Source: Candidatus Nanopelagicales bacterium
GTDB lineage: Bacteria; Actinomycetota; Actinomycetes; S36-B12; UBA5976
Length of the DNA: 11,942 bases
Direction: 5' to 3'
NCBI GenBank assembly: GCA_023257525.1
Contig: JALRCB010000021.1
Coordinates: forward strand, 1-11,942
The notes under the pieces: model-generated
The model's database searches: none
Told to the model about the DNA's origin: nothing
Seen by the model: only the letters and a program-made list of their open reading frames with translations
Shown: one piece after another, positions 1 through 8,057 of the stretch
How positions within the stretch are numbered: the stretch's first letter is position 1
How the letters are laid out: each line of letters starts with the position of its first letter
Program-made: the position numbers and the translations under genes

Positions 1-1185
1 GCGCCAGTAAAGGACTTAACTGCAATTTGTGTTTGGGATGACTGGAACGACACTTTGTCTGATCCGCAAGCGCCGTATTGGCATGCGCGTGATGTTGCAG
101 TTCTGCGAAGTGCCCAACAAAACACTGCTCTAGTTTTTGCGGGCGCAACTATGTCAGTTGAAACCTGCGCCCTTATGCCATGGCTGGCACACGTTGCAAA
201 AAGTAGAGACCAACTGCGAAACGAATCACCAAAAGTTCGTAGCGCTCTGGATGAAGCGGGTACCAAGATTAATCCAGCAGCAAGCGGTTCGCGAATTCCT
301 TCGACAGTTATGCAAGGAATGAAGACAGCACTAACTAAAGGTCCAGTTTTAGTTTTAGTCTCCCGTCTTGGTTATTCGCCGCGAATCGTGTGCGATACCT
401 GCAGAACATCAGCGCTGTGCTCAGCTTGCAACGGTCCATTAATGCAGACCGCTCGTTCCAGCGCACCAACCTGTCATCTATGTGGTCACATTGAATCCAA
501 ATGGAGTTGCAAGAAGTGCAAAGGTAATTCAATTCGCGCGGCAGCTGTTGGTAGCGAACGAACCGCAGAAGAACTTGGCCGAGCCTTTCCTGGAATTCCA
601 GTTCGCTCATCAACTTCAGATCACATTTTGCGCACCGTAGATTCCCGTCCCGCAATTGTTGTGGCAACCGCCGGTGCTGCGCCGATTGCGCAAGGTGGAT
701 ATGCAGCTGCGATTTTGCTTGATGGCAATGCCATGTTGTCTCGTCCCGAATTAAGCGCCACTCAGGAAACTTTTGCCAAGTGGAACGAGTGCGCATCGCT
801 AGTTCGCCCTGATGGGGAAGTGATTGTGGTAGCGGACTCGGAACATCCAGCCGTTCAAGCATTGATTCGTCATGACCCAGCAGGTTTTGCACAACGTGAA
901 CTCGAACAACGCGCTCAAGTTTCGCTGCCACCTGCAGTTCGATTAGCTACGCTGACTGGCGAACAGTCAGATATCGATGATGCGCTGGCAATGTTGGAGC
1001 TAAATCCAGAATCCTTAGTTCGCGGTCCGGTGCCTGGGAAGGACAACCAAGTTCGAATGCTGGTTTCATGTGATCGCAAACTTGGCATCGAACTTGCCTC
1101 GCAGTTAAAGGCAATGACTTCGGCGCGAAGCGCTAAACATAAGGGTGGACCTGTAAACGTTCGGATTGACCCGATAAACCTCTAA
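1..1185 (+). CDS. priA: Primosomal protein N' (PriA), C-terminal part, helicase motifs degenerate (5' truncated by window)
   Basis: The reading frame is open from base 1, so the TTG at 55 is internal and the gene begins upstream of the window. PriA recognises stalled forks and helps reload the replisome. Eight cysteines in four CxxC pairs (window residues 131/134, 140/143, 158/161, 170/173) form the PriA zinc-binding insertion, and the C-terminal PriA domain follows (LPPAVR, RGPVPGK, VRIDPINL at the end). The helicase core is not canonical: the DEEH Walker B position reads WDDW (residues about 12-16), the GTQM motif is replaced by VATAGAAP near residue 220, and no GRAGR arginine-finger motif is present. 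This is known for actinobacterial PriA proteins, which are thought to lack helicase activity but keep a structural or DNA-binding role. The stop codon overlaps a possible def promoter. The family assignment is secure; the lack of ATPase activity is an inference from the missing motifs. Confidence 0.92.
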   Translation, partial: APVKDLTAICVWDDWNDTLSDPQAPYWHARDVAVLRSAQQNTALVFAGATMSVETCALMPWLAHVAKSRDQLRNESPKVRSALDEAGTKINPAASGSRIPSTVMQGMKTALTKGPVLVLVSRLGYSPRIVCDTCRTSALCSACNGPLMQTARSSAPTCHLCGHIESKWSCKKCKGNSIRAAAVGSERTAEELGRAFPGIPVRSSTSDHILRTVDSRPAIVVATAGAAPIAQGGYAAAILLDGNAMLSRPELSATQETFAKWNECASLVRPDGEVIVVADSEHPAVQALIRHDPAGFAQRELEQRAQVSLPPAVRLATLTGEQSDIDDALAMLELNPESLVRGPVPGKDNQVRMLVSCDRKLGIELASQLKAMTSARSAKHKGGPVNVRIDPINL

Positions 1186-1188
1186 ACT
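1183..1188 (+). promoter_or_regulatory. Candidate -10 element for def, overlapping the priA stop codon
   Basis: TAAACT matches the actinobacterial -10 pattern TANNNT, and its first three bases are the priA stop codon. Transcription would start near 1195, giving an untranslated leader of about 29 nt that carries the def Shine-Dalgarno (GAAGG, 1213-1217). No good -35 hexamer is present at 16-18 nt spacing, so this is a weak call. The same hexamer recurs at the ribH stop codon and upstream of infC. Confidence 0.33.
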
Positions 1189-1223
1189 TGAGTTAACGCA
1201 AAGCTCATTGAAGAAGGTGTGAC

Positions 1224-1769
1224 ATGACAGTAAAGCCAGTTCGGTTGTTCGGCGATCCAGTGCTCACCACACCTGCACTTGAAGTTACAACTTTTGATAA
1301 AGAACTTCGCCAATTAGTGGCTGACTTAACCGCCACGATGCAAGAAGCCCCAGGCGTTGGATTAGCAGCACCTCAGATTGGTGTCTCGCTGCGAGTTTTC
1401 ACTTATGACGTTGATGACGAAGTTGGTCATCTAATTAACCCAGTCCTAGATCTTTCAGATGAAGAACAAGATGGACCAGAAGGCTGTCTATCTATTCCGG
1501 GCTTAACTTTTGATACCAAGCGTGCGATGAGTGTGGTTGCTAAAGGCATGAACATGTATGGCGAGCCAGTAACTATTATCGGTAGCGATCTAATGGCACG
1601 TTGCGTCCAGCACGAAACCGATCACTTAGATGGCGTCATGTTTATTGACCGCCTTGATACCGAAGCTCGCAAAGAAGCAATGAAAGCAATTCGCGAGACG
1701 GAATGGTTTGGCGATATGTCACCAACCATCAAAGTCAGCCCGCACTCAATGATGAACGGTTTTTCGTAA
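1224..1769 (+). CDS. def: Peptide deformylase
   Basis: A metalloenzyme that removes the formyl group from the initiator methionine of new proteins at the ribosome exit. All three family motifs are intact: GVGLAAPQIG (residues 44-53), EGCLSIPG (86-93) with metal-ligand Cys88, and QHETDHLDG (129-137) with His130 and His134 as the other ligands and Glu131 as the catalytic base. The length of 181 residues is normal for actinobacterial Def. The ATG start is supported by GAAGG about 6 nt upstream and by the conserved start of the family (VRLFGDPVL, residues 6-14). It is followed after one base by fmt, which performs the opposite chemistry on the initiator tRNA, so the two are almost certainly co-transcribed. 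Confidence 0.97.
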   Translation: MTVKPVRLFGDPVLTTPALEVTTFDKELRQLVADLTATMQEAPGVGLAAPQIGVSLRVFTYDVDDEVGHLINPVLDLSDEEQDGPEGCLSIPGLTFDTKRAMSVVAKGMNMYGEPVTIIGSDLMARCVQHETDHLDGVMFIDRLDTEARKEAMKAIRETEWFGDMSPTIKVSPHSMMNGFS

Positions 1770-1770
1770 C

Positions 1771-2679
1771 GTGCGGATCGCATTTGCGGGCACGCCACTT
1801 GCAGCCGTGCCAACGCTAACTGCGCTACTGGCATCTGATCATGAAGTTGCTTTAGTTGTAACTCGTCCAGATGCACCAGCTGGCAGAGGTAGAACTCTTA
1901 CTGCAAGTCCAGTAGCAGATGTTGCTGGAGTCAGTGGCGTTCCAGTTCTTAAGACTTCACATTTAGCCGAACACAAAGACAAGTTCGCCGATGTCGACTG
2001 TGTACTAGTTGTGGCATTTGGCGCCATGGTGCCAAGAGAACTACTTGATGTGCCAAAGCATGGCTGGATCAACGTTCACTTTTCGTTGTTGCCGCAATGG
2101 CGTGGCGCAGCACCAGTTCAGCATTCGATTTTGAGTGGCGATGAATTCACTGGTGTCACAACATTTCGCATTGACGAAGGTTTAGACACTGGCCCAATGC
2201 TGGCCCACTTAACTACACAGATCGCACCGAGCGAAACGGCAACTGAATTGTTAGATCGACTTTCGATCGAAGGTGCTCAGCTAGCGCTGGCCACGCTTTC
2301 TGGAATTGAAAATGGTTCGATACTGCCGTTGCACCAACCAATTGATGGCATTTCAAGTGCACCAAAGATCACAGTTGCTGACGCTCAAGTTCGTTGGAGT
2401 GATCCAGCCCTTGCCGTTGACCGCAGAATTCGCGCAGTCACCAAAGACCCTGGCGCTTGGACCATGTTTGGCGACACTCGCATCAAGCTGCAACCAGTAA
2501 CAGTTTCACCGCACATTACAGATTTAGCACCAGGTGAAGTGCAACTGCGCGATGGAGAAGTCCTAGTTGGTACCGGCAGTCACGCTGTTGCACTGGATCA
2601 AGTACAAGAAGCAGGCCGGAATCTAACAGATGCAAAAACTTGGTTTAGAAATCAAAAATCCGCAGTGGTGTTTGAGTGA
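1771..2679 (+). CDS. fmt: Methionyl-tRNA formyltransferase
   Basis: Transfers a formyl group from 10-formyltetrahydrofolate to methionyl-tRNA(fMet) for bacterial translation initiation. The N-terminal formyltransferase fold starts with RIAFAGTP. It contains the folate-site segment INVHFSLLPQWRGAAPV (100-116), with catalytic Asn101 and His103, and the third catalytic residue Asp139 in DEGLDTGPM. The C-terminal tRNA-binding domain follows (about 205-302). The length of 302 residues is normal. The start is GTG one base after the def stop, and the Shine-Dalgarno is weak, so translation is probably coupled to def. The 3' end overlaps rsmB by 4 bases (GTGA). Nothing looks damaged. Confidence 0.97.
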   Translation: MRIAFAGTPLAAVPTLTALLASDHEVALVVTRPDAPAGRGRTLTASPVADVAGVSGVPVLKTSHLAEHKDKFADVDCVLVVAFGAMVPRELLDVPKHGWINVHFSLLPQWRGAAPVQHSILSGDEFTGVTTFRIDEGLDTGPMLAHLTTQIAPSETATELLDRLSIEGAQLALATLSGIENGSILPLHQPIDGISSAPKITVADAQVRWSDPALAVDRRIRAVTKDPGAWTMFGDTRIKLQPVTVSPHITDLAPGEVQLRDGEVLVGTGSHAVALDQVQEAGRNLTDAKTWFRNQKSAVVFE

Positions 2680-4046
2680 GTAATTCTGGCACTACTAGAC
2701 GCGCAGCCTTCGATGTTCTCCAAGCCGTTCACGATAAAGATGCTTATAGCAATTTAGTTTTGCCAGCAGTGCTCGATGAGCTAAAGGTATCTTCGCGAGA
2801 TGCGGGACTTGCAACTGAAATTACGTATGGCGCTCTACGACGACAGGGAAGCCTGGATGCAGTAATCGATGCTTGTGCTTCCCGCACTGACACTATGGAC
2901 AGCAAAGTTCGAAACATCTTGCGTGTAGGTGCCTATCAATTACTTTTCATGCGAATTCCAGCTCACGCTGCAGTCGATGAGACCGTAACGCTAGCTCGTG
3001 AAGTTGCTGGCATGGGCGTATCTAAGTTCGTCAACGCAGTACTGCGAAAAATCTCGGCCAGCACTTGGGAAGAGTGGCTAGAGACTTTAAGTGAAGGTAA
3101 AACTCCAGTTGAAGTATTAGCACTTGAATATTCATATCCAGTTTGGGTAATTCGCAGTCTGGCTGATGCTTACAAGTGTGACTTGGATTCAATTCAAGAA
3201 GTTCTTGCGGCTGGAAATGAACCAGCCCTAGTTTCGTTAGTTGCAAAGCCTGGTCAAGCAGATGTGACTGAGCTACTTGAGTTACCGCATGTTGAACCAG
3301 GTCGATGGTCACCGATCGCTGCAACTATGTTGCGCCCAAGTGGACCTGACGAGAAATGGTCAACCCGCCCAGGTGACATTGATGCCGTGCGAGACAACCG
3401 AATTGGTGTGCAAGATGAAGGCAGCCAACTCGTTGCACTTGCAGTAGCTAACGTTGAAATCGAAGGCACGCAAACTCACTGGTTAGACATGTGTGCTGGA
3501 CCTGGTGGTAAAGCTGCAATCCTGGCCGGCCTTGCAAGTGAAGCTGGCGCAGACTTCACTGCACTAGAACCAATTCCAGCTCGCGCCCACTTAGTTTCAA
3601 ATTCATTGTGGAATGCACCAGGGGACCATCAAATTATTGAAACTGATGCGCGGGAATTCAATCCTGATCATCAGTTTGATCGAATTCTGGTTGATGCGCC
3701 ATGTACTGGGTTAGGTGCACTTCGCCGCCGCCCCGAAGCCAGATGGCGTCGCCAACCAAGTGACATCCCACCGCTGACTGCCTTACAGCAAGAGTTGTTG
3801 GCAAAAGCTGGAGAACTAGTCCGCGTTGGTGGGGTAGTTGGTTATGCAACTTGCTCGCCGCACTTGGCAGAAACCGACGCAATCGTTGCCAACTTCTTAA
3901 AGCGAAATCCGAACTTTGAAACCGTGGATGTATCGCCAGTTCTGCCGCAACTAAACCTGCCCAAAGGCTCAATGAATCTGCGACTTCGTCCAGATGTCCA
4001 TCACACAGATGGCATGTTCTTGGCGTTATTGCGCAGGACCGCATAG
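2676..4046 (+). CDS. rsmB: 16S rRNA (cytosine-5) methyltransferase RsmB (Sun/Fmu)
   Basis: An S-adenosylmethionine-dependent methyltransferase expected to make m5C967 (E. coli numbering) in 16S rRNA. Residues about 5-140 form the NusB-like RNA-binding domain (RRAAFDVLQAV, then the helical AAVDETV segment). The catalytic domain carries motif I LDMCAGPGGK (270-279), motif IV DAPCTGLGALRRRPEARW with release Cys343, and motif VI YATCS with nucleophile Cys393. The length of 456 residues is usual for actinobacteria. The GTG start overlaps the fmt stop by 4 bases, indicating coupling. The NusB-like domain separates RsmB from RsmF-type enzymes. The exact target base is taken from the family. Confidence 0.95.
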   Translation: MSNSGTTRRAAFDVLQAVHDKDAYSNLVLPAVLDELKVSSRDAGLATEITYGALRRQGSLDAVIDACASRTDTMDSKVRNILRVGAYQLLFMRIPAHAAVDETVTLAREVAGMGVSKFVNAVLRKISASTWEEWLETLSEGKTPVEVLALEYSYPVWVIRSLADAYKCDLDSIQEVLAAGNEPALVSLVAKPGQADVTELLELPHVEPGRWSPIAATMLRPSGPDEKWSTRPGDIDAVRDNRIGVQDEGSQLVALAVANVEIEGTQTHWLDMCAGPGGKAAILAGLASEAGADFTALEPIPARAHLVSNSLWNAPGDHQIIETDAREFNPDHQFDRILVDAPCTGLGALRRRPEARWRRQPSDIPPLTALQQELLAKAGELVRVGGVVGYATCSPHLAETDAIVANFLKRNPNFETVDVSPVLPQLNLPKGSMNLRLRPDVHHTDGMFLALLRRTA

Positions 4047-4061
4047 CCCGAGCGGTTTGGC

Positions 4062-4076
4062 TAGGCTTAAGCCGTG
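4062..4076 (+). promoter_or_regulatory. Candidate leaderless promoter (-10 TAGGCT) at the rpe start
   Basis: TAGGCT (4062-4067) fits TANNNT and is followed by exactly 6 nt before the GTG start of rpe, so transcription would begin at or next to the first base of the start codon. No Shine-Dalgarno precedes this GTG, which agrees with leaderless initiation, a common mode in actinobacteria. The hexamer overlaps a perfect 10-bp palindrome, GGCTTAAGCC (4064-4073). No -35 box is recognisable. Confidence 0.4.
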
Positions 4077-4760
4077 GGTCTACGAATTTCGCCGAGCATA
4101 CTTTCTGCTGACTTTGGCAACTTAGTTGCTGAATGTAAGCGGGTTGCTGATGGCGCTGACTGGTTGCACGTTGATGTCATGGACAATCACTTTGTCCCGA
4201 ACCTGACTATTGGCCCAGTAGTTGTTGAATCAATCATTCGCGAAGTTTCAACCCCAGTTGATTGCCACTTAATGATCAACGATGCCGATCGCTGGGCTCC
4301 GGGATACGCCGAGCAAGGCGCGCAAAGCGTAACTTTCCATGTTGAAGCTGCAACAAACCCGCGCCAAGTTGCCCGAGATATTCGTAATCACGGAGCGCGC
4401 GCGGGAATGGCAATAAAGCCAGGAACCAAACTTGATCACTACGAAGATTTGTTTCCAGAACTAGACATGATTTTGATCATGACCGTCGAACCAGGTTTTG
4501 GCGGACAATCTTTCATGGCAGATCAATTGGTAAAAATTAAGCGAGCTCGTGAACTTGTTAAGAACCTTGGTCTAGATATTTGGATTCAGGTTGACGGTGG
4601 CGTTGCCTTAAGCACCATCGAACAGTGCGCTGATGCTGGCGCAGACACATTTGTTGCTGGCTCTGCGGTTTACAACACAGCTGACCCAATAGAAGCAATC
4701 GCTAACTTACGTGCAAAGGCACAAGGTGCAACTGATGCCTCGTGGTGGTGCGGAAACTAA
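4074..4760 (+). CDS. rpe: Ribulose-phosphate 3-epimerase
   Basis: Interconverts ribulose 5-phosphate and xylulose 5-phosphate in the cytosolic pentose phosphate pathway. The TIM-barrel signatures are all present: SPSILSADF (6-14), HVDVMDNHFVPNLTIGP with metal-binding and catalytic Asp34, CHLM with His65, VEPGFGGQSF, and QVDGGV with the second catalytic Asp174. The length of 228 residues is normal. The GTG start is chosen because it lies just before the conserved RISPSILSADF and after a leaderless-type -10. The stop overlaps the ribD ATG by one base (TAATG). Its place ahead of the rib genes makes sense because ribulose 5-phosphate is the substrate of RibBA. Confidence 0.97.
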   Translation: MGLRISPSILSADFGNLVAECKRVADGADWLHVDVMDNHFVPNLTIGPVVVESIIREVSTPVDCHLMINDADRWAPGYAEQGAQSVTFHVEAATNPRQVARDIRNHGARAGMAIKPGTKLDHYEDLFPELDMILIMTVEPGFGGQSFMADQLVKIKRARELVKNLGLDIWIQVDGGVALSTIEQCADAGADTFVAGSAVYNTADPIEAIANLRAKAQGATDASWWCGN

Positions 4761-5755
4761 TGTCTTCCGACACCTTCATGTCACGTGCGATTGAACTTGC
4801 CGGCAAAGTTGATTTGTCACGTGACGTTAATCCAAGAGTTGGCGCAGTAATTGTTGACACAGCCGGGAACGTCGTTGGCGAAGGTTGGCACGAAGGAAGT
4901 GGCACTGCGCACGCTGAAGTTATGGCGATTGCCCAAGCCGGATCAAAAGCAGTTGGCGCAACTTTGTATTGCACTTTGGAACCATGCAACGCGCAAGGTA
5001 AAACTGGTCCCTGTGCGCAAGCTGTTATTGCTGCCGGCATCACCAAAGTTGTAATTGCACAGACTGATCCACACCAGGCAATGTCCGGTGGCGTCAAAAC
5101 TTTGCAAGATGCTGGGGTTGAAGTCGAAGTTGGTTTGCTGCAAGAACAGGCAACAGCACTAAATGCATCTTGGAACTTTGCGCAGCAAAACCATCGTCCT
5201 TGGGTGATTTGGAAAACTGCAACCACACTTGATGGTTTTGTTGCAGCTGATGATGGCTCCAGCAAATGGATCACAGGTGAACCAGCCCGAGAGCTAGTTC
5301 AAGACATTCGCTCAAGTGTTGGGGCAATCCTGACTGGTACTGGAACCGTGTTAGCTGACGATCCATTGCTAACTGTGCGTTCCTTGCCAGCAGACAAGCA
5401 GCCACTTCGCGTAATTGTTGGCGACCGCGACCTTCCAGCTGATTCCCAAATCTTTGCTGGCGAAAAACCTGCCATTCGAATGGCCGGAGATCTTTCGAAG
5501 GTAATCACAGAACTTTGGCAAAGCCATGGCGTGCATAGCGTTTTAGTTGAGGCTGGATCACATGTCTCACAATCTCTATGGAGCGCAAACCTTGTTGATG
5601 AGGTTTACTGGTTCCAGGCACCTATGATCCTTGGATCTGGAAAGCCAGCAATTGGAAATTTTGGCGTAAATACCCTTGCTAATGCGTCACGATTTCCCGA
5701 ATACCAAGTAGATCGTGTTGGATTAGACCTACTCGTTCACTTCACTACTCGTTAA
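4760..5755 (+). CDS. ribD: Bifunctional riboflavin biosynthesis deaminase/reductase RibD
   Basis: Catalyses the second and third steps from GTP toward riboflavin: deamination of the pyrimidine, then NADPH-dependent reduction of the ribose side chain. The N-terminal cytidine-deaminase-like domain (about 1-145) has the zinc site THAEV-type segment TAHAEVMA (His51, catalytic Glu53) and EPCNAQGKTGPC (Cys76, Cys85). The ligands have the standard spacing, although the residues between the cysteines (NAQGK) differ from the commoner NHTGR. The reductase domain (about 150-331) opens with WKTATTLDGFVA and contains TGTGTVLADDPLLTVR. The ATG at 4760 is preferred to the in-frame GTG at 4742 because it overlaps the rpe stop as TAATG and begins at the family-typical N terminus. 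It leaves 331 residues. Confidence 0.95.
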   Translation: MSSDTFMSRAIELAGKVDLSRDVNPRVGAVIVDTAGNVVGEGWHEGSGTAHAEVMAIAQAGSKAVGATLYCTLEPCNAQGKTGPCAQAVIAAGITKVVIAQTDPHQAMSGGVKTLQDAGVEVEVGLLQEQATALNASWNFAQQNHRPWVIWKTATTLDGFVAADDGSSKWITGEPARELVQDIRSSVGAILTGTGTVLADDPLLTVRSLPADKQPLRVIVGDRDLPADSQIFAGEKPAIRMAGDLSKVITELWQSHGVHSVLVEAGSHVSQSLWSANLVDEVYWFQAPMILGSGKPAIGNFGVNTLANASRFPEYQVDRVGLDLLVHFTTR

Positions 5756-5763
5756 GGCGGAGC

Positions 5764-6357
5764 ATGTTTACTGGAATTGTCGAAGAACTTGGTCGCGTTG
5801 CCGCGATTCAGGCTCTGCCGGACAACGCCATCCGCATAACTATTGAGGGACCAACTGTCCTTAGTGATGCAAATTTGGGCGACTCAATCTGCGTGAACGG
5901 CGTGTGCCTAACTGTTGCTGAACAAAATGGTGACCAATTCACCGCCGACGTGATGAGCGAAACCATCAACCGAACCACAATCGGTGATTTGCTCGCAGGT
6001 TCCCAAGTAAACCTGGAACGTCCCGTCACGCTTGCCACTCGTCTTGGTGGACATTTAGTTCAAGGTCACGTTGATGCAGTTGGCGCAGTTTCGGCACGTG
6101 AACATTCCGAAAACTGGGACGTTGTAACGATCACGCCACCAAAAGAATTACTTAAATACGTCGTTGAAAAGGGAAGCATCACAATCGATGGCACTTCACT
6201 TACGGTTTCTTCGGTAACTGATACAACTTTTTCAGTTTCCTTGATTCCCGCTACTTTAGAAAAGACCACATTAGGTATTCGCCAAATTGGTGATCGCGTG
6301 AATCTTGAAGTTGATGTCTTGGCAAAGTACGTCGAGAAGTTAGTAGCTGCGCAATGA
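5764..6357 (+). CDS. ribE: Riboflavin synthase alpha chain
   Basis: Dismutates two molecules of 6,7-dimethyl-8-ribityllumazine into riboflavin and a pyrimidine that RibH reuses. There are two tandem lumazine-binding barrels. The N-terminal one starts MFTGIVEELG and carries VNGVCLTV (Cys48) and GGHLVQGHVD (His102 at the barrel boundary). The C-terminal one has KGSITIDGTSLTV (Ser145 in the position equivalent to Cys48) and ends with a trimerising helix (VDVLAKYVEKL). The length of 197 residues is standard. The ATG comes 8 bases after the ribD stop, with a purine-rich GGCGGAG directly before it. The 3' end overlaps ribBA by ATGA. The gene is also called ribC in some species. Confidence 0.96.
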   Translation: MFTGIVEELGRVAAIQALPDNAIRITIEGPTVLSDANLGDSICVNGVCLTVAEQNGDQFTADVMSETINRTTIGDLLAGSQVNLERPVTLATRLGGHLVQGHVDAVGAVSAREHSENWDVVTITPPKELLKYVVEKGSITIDGTSLTVSSVTDTTFSVSLIPATLEKTTLGIRQIGDRVNLEVDVLAKYVEKLVAAQ

Positions 6358-7571
6358 CCAGACTAGATTCCATCGAAGATGCCATCCTTGCGATTCGTGA
6401 AGGCAAGCAAGTTGTAGTTGTCGACGACGAAGATCGCGAAAACGAAGGCGACTTAATTCTGGCTGGCGTAAAAGCAACTCCAGAAGCCATCGGCTTCATG
6501 AACCGCTACACATCTGGCGTTATTTGCGTGCCGATGGAAGGCGAAGCGCTAGATCGCCTTGGCCTGCCACCAATGACCCACATCAATGAAGACCGTAAGG
6601 GCACTGCTTACTCAGTAAGCGTTGACGCTCGTGACGGAATTGATACTGGCATCAGCGCTGCTGATCGTGCCAAAACTATTCGCGTGCTTTGTGACTCAGC
6701 AACCGAGCCATTTGAACTAACTCGTCCAGGCCACGTATTTCCACTTCGCGCTATGCCAGGTGGCGTACTTCGTCGACCTGGTCATACTGAAGCTGCGGTT
6801 GATTTAGCGCGCTTAGCCGGATTGCGTCCAGCTGGTGTTATTGCTGAAGTAGTCCATGATGATGGCTCAATGATGCGCGCTCCAGCACTTCGCGAGTTTG
6901 CTGACACTCACGGCTTAATGATGATTTCTATTGCAGATTTGATTGCTTACCGCCGCAAGAATGAATCACTTGTTGAGTTAGTGGCCACAGCGCAACTTCC
7001 AACCGAGTTTGGCGTCTTCGATATTTGTGGCTACCAAGGAATTCTCGATGGTCTAGATCACGTAGCCATGCGAATTGGTGACCTTGGCAATGGGGAAGAT
7101 GTTTTAGTTCGCGTTCACTCCGAATGCTTAACCGGTGATGCCCTAGGTTCACTCCGTTGTGACTGTGGTCCTCAACTAAAGGCAGCAATGCGCGCAGTCG
7201 CCGAAGAAGGTCGCGGCATTGTGCTTTACATGCGTGGCCATGAAGGCCGAGGTATTGGATTGCTACATAAACTTCGCGCGTATGCATTGCAAGACGATGG
7301 TGCCGATACTTTGCAAGCGAACCTAGATCTAGGACTTCCTGCCGATTCCCGCGATTATGGAACTGGTGCACAGATTTTGGTTGACATGGGCGTTAAGTCA
7401 ATGCGTTTACTTACAAATAATCCAACTAAGCGTGCTGGCCTTGAAGGTTATGGCTTAACGATTACTGAGCAAGTGCCAATCGAAATTGAACCAAATGATT
7501 TCAACATGGCGTACTTAACTGCAAAGCGTGACTCCATGGGTCACAATCTGCATTTCGGAGACGTTAAATGA
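6354..7571 (+). CDS. ribBA: Bifunctional 3,4-dihydroxy-2-butanone 4-phosphate synthase / GTP cyclohydrolase II
   Basis: Supplies both entry branches of riboflavin synthesis. The N-terminal half (about 1-200) is DHBP synthase, acting on ribulose 5-phosphate, with the acidic metal-site motif DDEDRENEGDL (24-34) and GGVLRRPGHTEA. The C-terminal half (about 207-405) is GTP cyclohydrolase II with the zinc motif Cx10CxC (Cys258, Cys269, Cys271), the catalytic segment RGHEGRGIGL, DSRDYGTGAQIL and the family-typical LLTNNPTKRAGLEGYG. Both active sites look intact, so this is not one of the fusions with a dead GTP cyclohydrolase half. The length of 405 residues is usual. It overlaps its neighbours by ATGA at both ends, indicating tight translational coupling in one operon. 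Confidence 0.97.
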   Translation: MTRLDSIEDAILAIREGKQVVVVDDEDRENEGDLILAGVKATPEAIGFMNRYTSGVICVPMEGEALDRLGLPPMTHINEDRKGTAYSVSVDARDGIDTGISAADRAKTIRVLCDSATEPFELTRPGHVFPLRAMPGGVLRRPGHTEAAVDLARLAGLRPAGVIAEVVHDDGSMMRAPALREFADTHGLMMISIADLIAYRRKNESLVELVATAQLPTEFGVFDICGYQGILDGLDHVAMRIGDLGNGEDVLVRVHSECLTGDALGSLRCDCGPQLKAAMRAVAEEGRGIVLYMRGHEGRGIGLLHKLRAYALQDDGADTLQANLDLGLPADSRDYGTGAQILVDMGVKSMRLLTNNPTKRAGLEGYGLTITEQVPIEIEPNDFNMAYLTAKRDSMGHNLHFGDVK

Positions 7572-8044
7572 GTCGCGCTGGAATCCCAGAATCAGTAGTT
7601 AATGGATTCAATGGCTCCCGCGTTGTAATCGTTGCTTCCTCGTGGCACACCCAAATCATGGACGGCTTGATCGCTGGTGCTAGCAACATCATTGAAGGCG
7701 CCGGAATTACCCCTGAGATTCATCGTGTCCCAGGTACTTTCGAACTTCCTATTGCAGCTAAGGCAGCAGCCCTATCCGGAGCCGACGTAGTTGTAGCCCT
7801 TGGCGTTGTAATTCGAGGTGGCACTCCGCATTTTGATTACGTTTGCTCTGCCGCTACCGATGGTTTGACCCGCGCTGCCCTCGACACTGGAGTCCCAATG
7901 GGCTTTGGTGTTTTGACTTGTGACGATGAAGCCCAAGCCTTAGATCGGGCTGGGCTTCCTGGTAGTTCTGAAGACAAGGGCGCCGAAGCAGCGAGTGCGG
8001 CCATGAATACTTGGACGGTCCTGCGCACTATTCACGGCGACTAA
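7568..8044 (+). CDS. ribH: 6,7-dimethyl-8-ribityllumazine synthase
   Basis: Condenses the products of RibD (after dephosphorylation) and of the DHBP synthase half of RibBA into the lumazine precursor of riboflavin. The family signatures are present: VPGTFELP (54-61), GVVIRGGTPHFDYVC with the general-acid His88, GVLTCDDEAQALDRAG and EDKGAEAA near the C terminus for the phosphate site and subunit contact. The length of 158 residues is normal for the type that assembles into pentamers or 60-mers. The ATG overlaps the ribBA stop by ATGA. The TAA stop is the first half of a TAAACT hexamer that may be the hisE promoter, so the riboflavin operon seems to end here with no hairpin terminator. Confidence 0.96.
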   Translation: MSRAGIPESVVNGFNGSRVVIVASSWHTQIMDGLIAGASNIIEGAGITPEIHRVPGTFELPIAAKAAALSGADVVVALGVVIRGGTPHFDYVCSAATDGLTRAALDTGVPMGFGVLTCDDEAQALDRAGLPGSSEDKGAEAASAAMNTWTVLRTIHGD

Positions 8045-8057
8045 ACTTGCTTGTGTG
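8042..8057 (+). promoter_or_regulatory. Candidate leaderless promoter (-10 TAAACT) at the hisE start
   Basis: TAAACT (8042-8047) begins with the ribH stop codon and is followed by 7 nt before the GTG of hisE, so transcription would start on or next to the start codon. No Shine-Dalgarno is present in the 10-nt gap. The arrangement mirrors that at rpe. A -35 box is not evident. The alternative is simple read-through from ribH with inefficient translation. Confidence 0.4.

Noticed and set aside
335..931. A 198-codon minus-strand ORF opposite priA
   Set aside because: It lies opposite the zinc-binding and C-terminal PriA region, with no family resemblance and no promoter or ribosome site visible.
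4742..4759. GTG at 4742 as the ribD start
   Set aside because: It would add six residues not typical of RibD and overlap rpe by 19 bases, whereas ATG 4760 forms the common TAATG junction.
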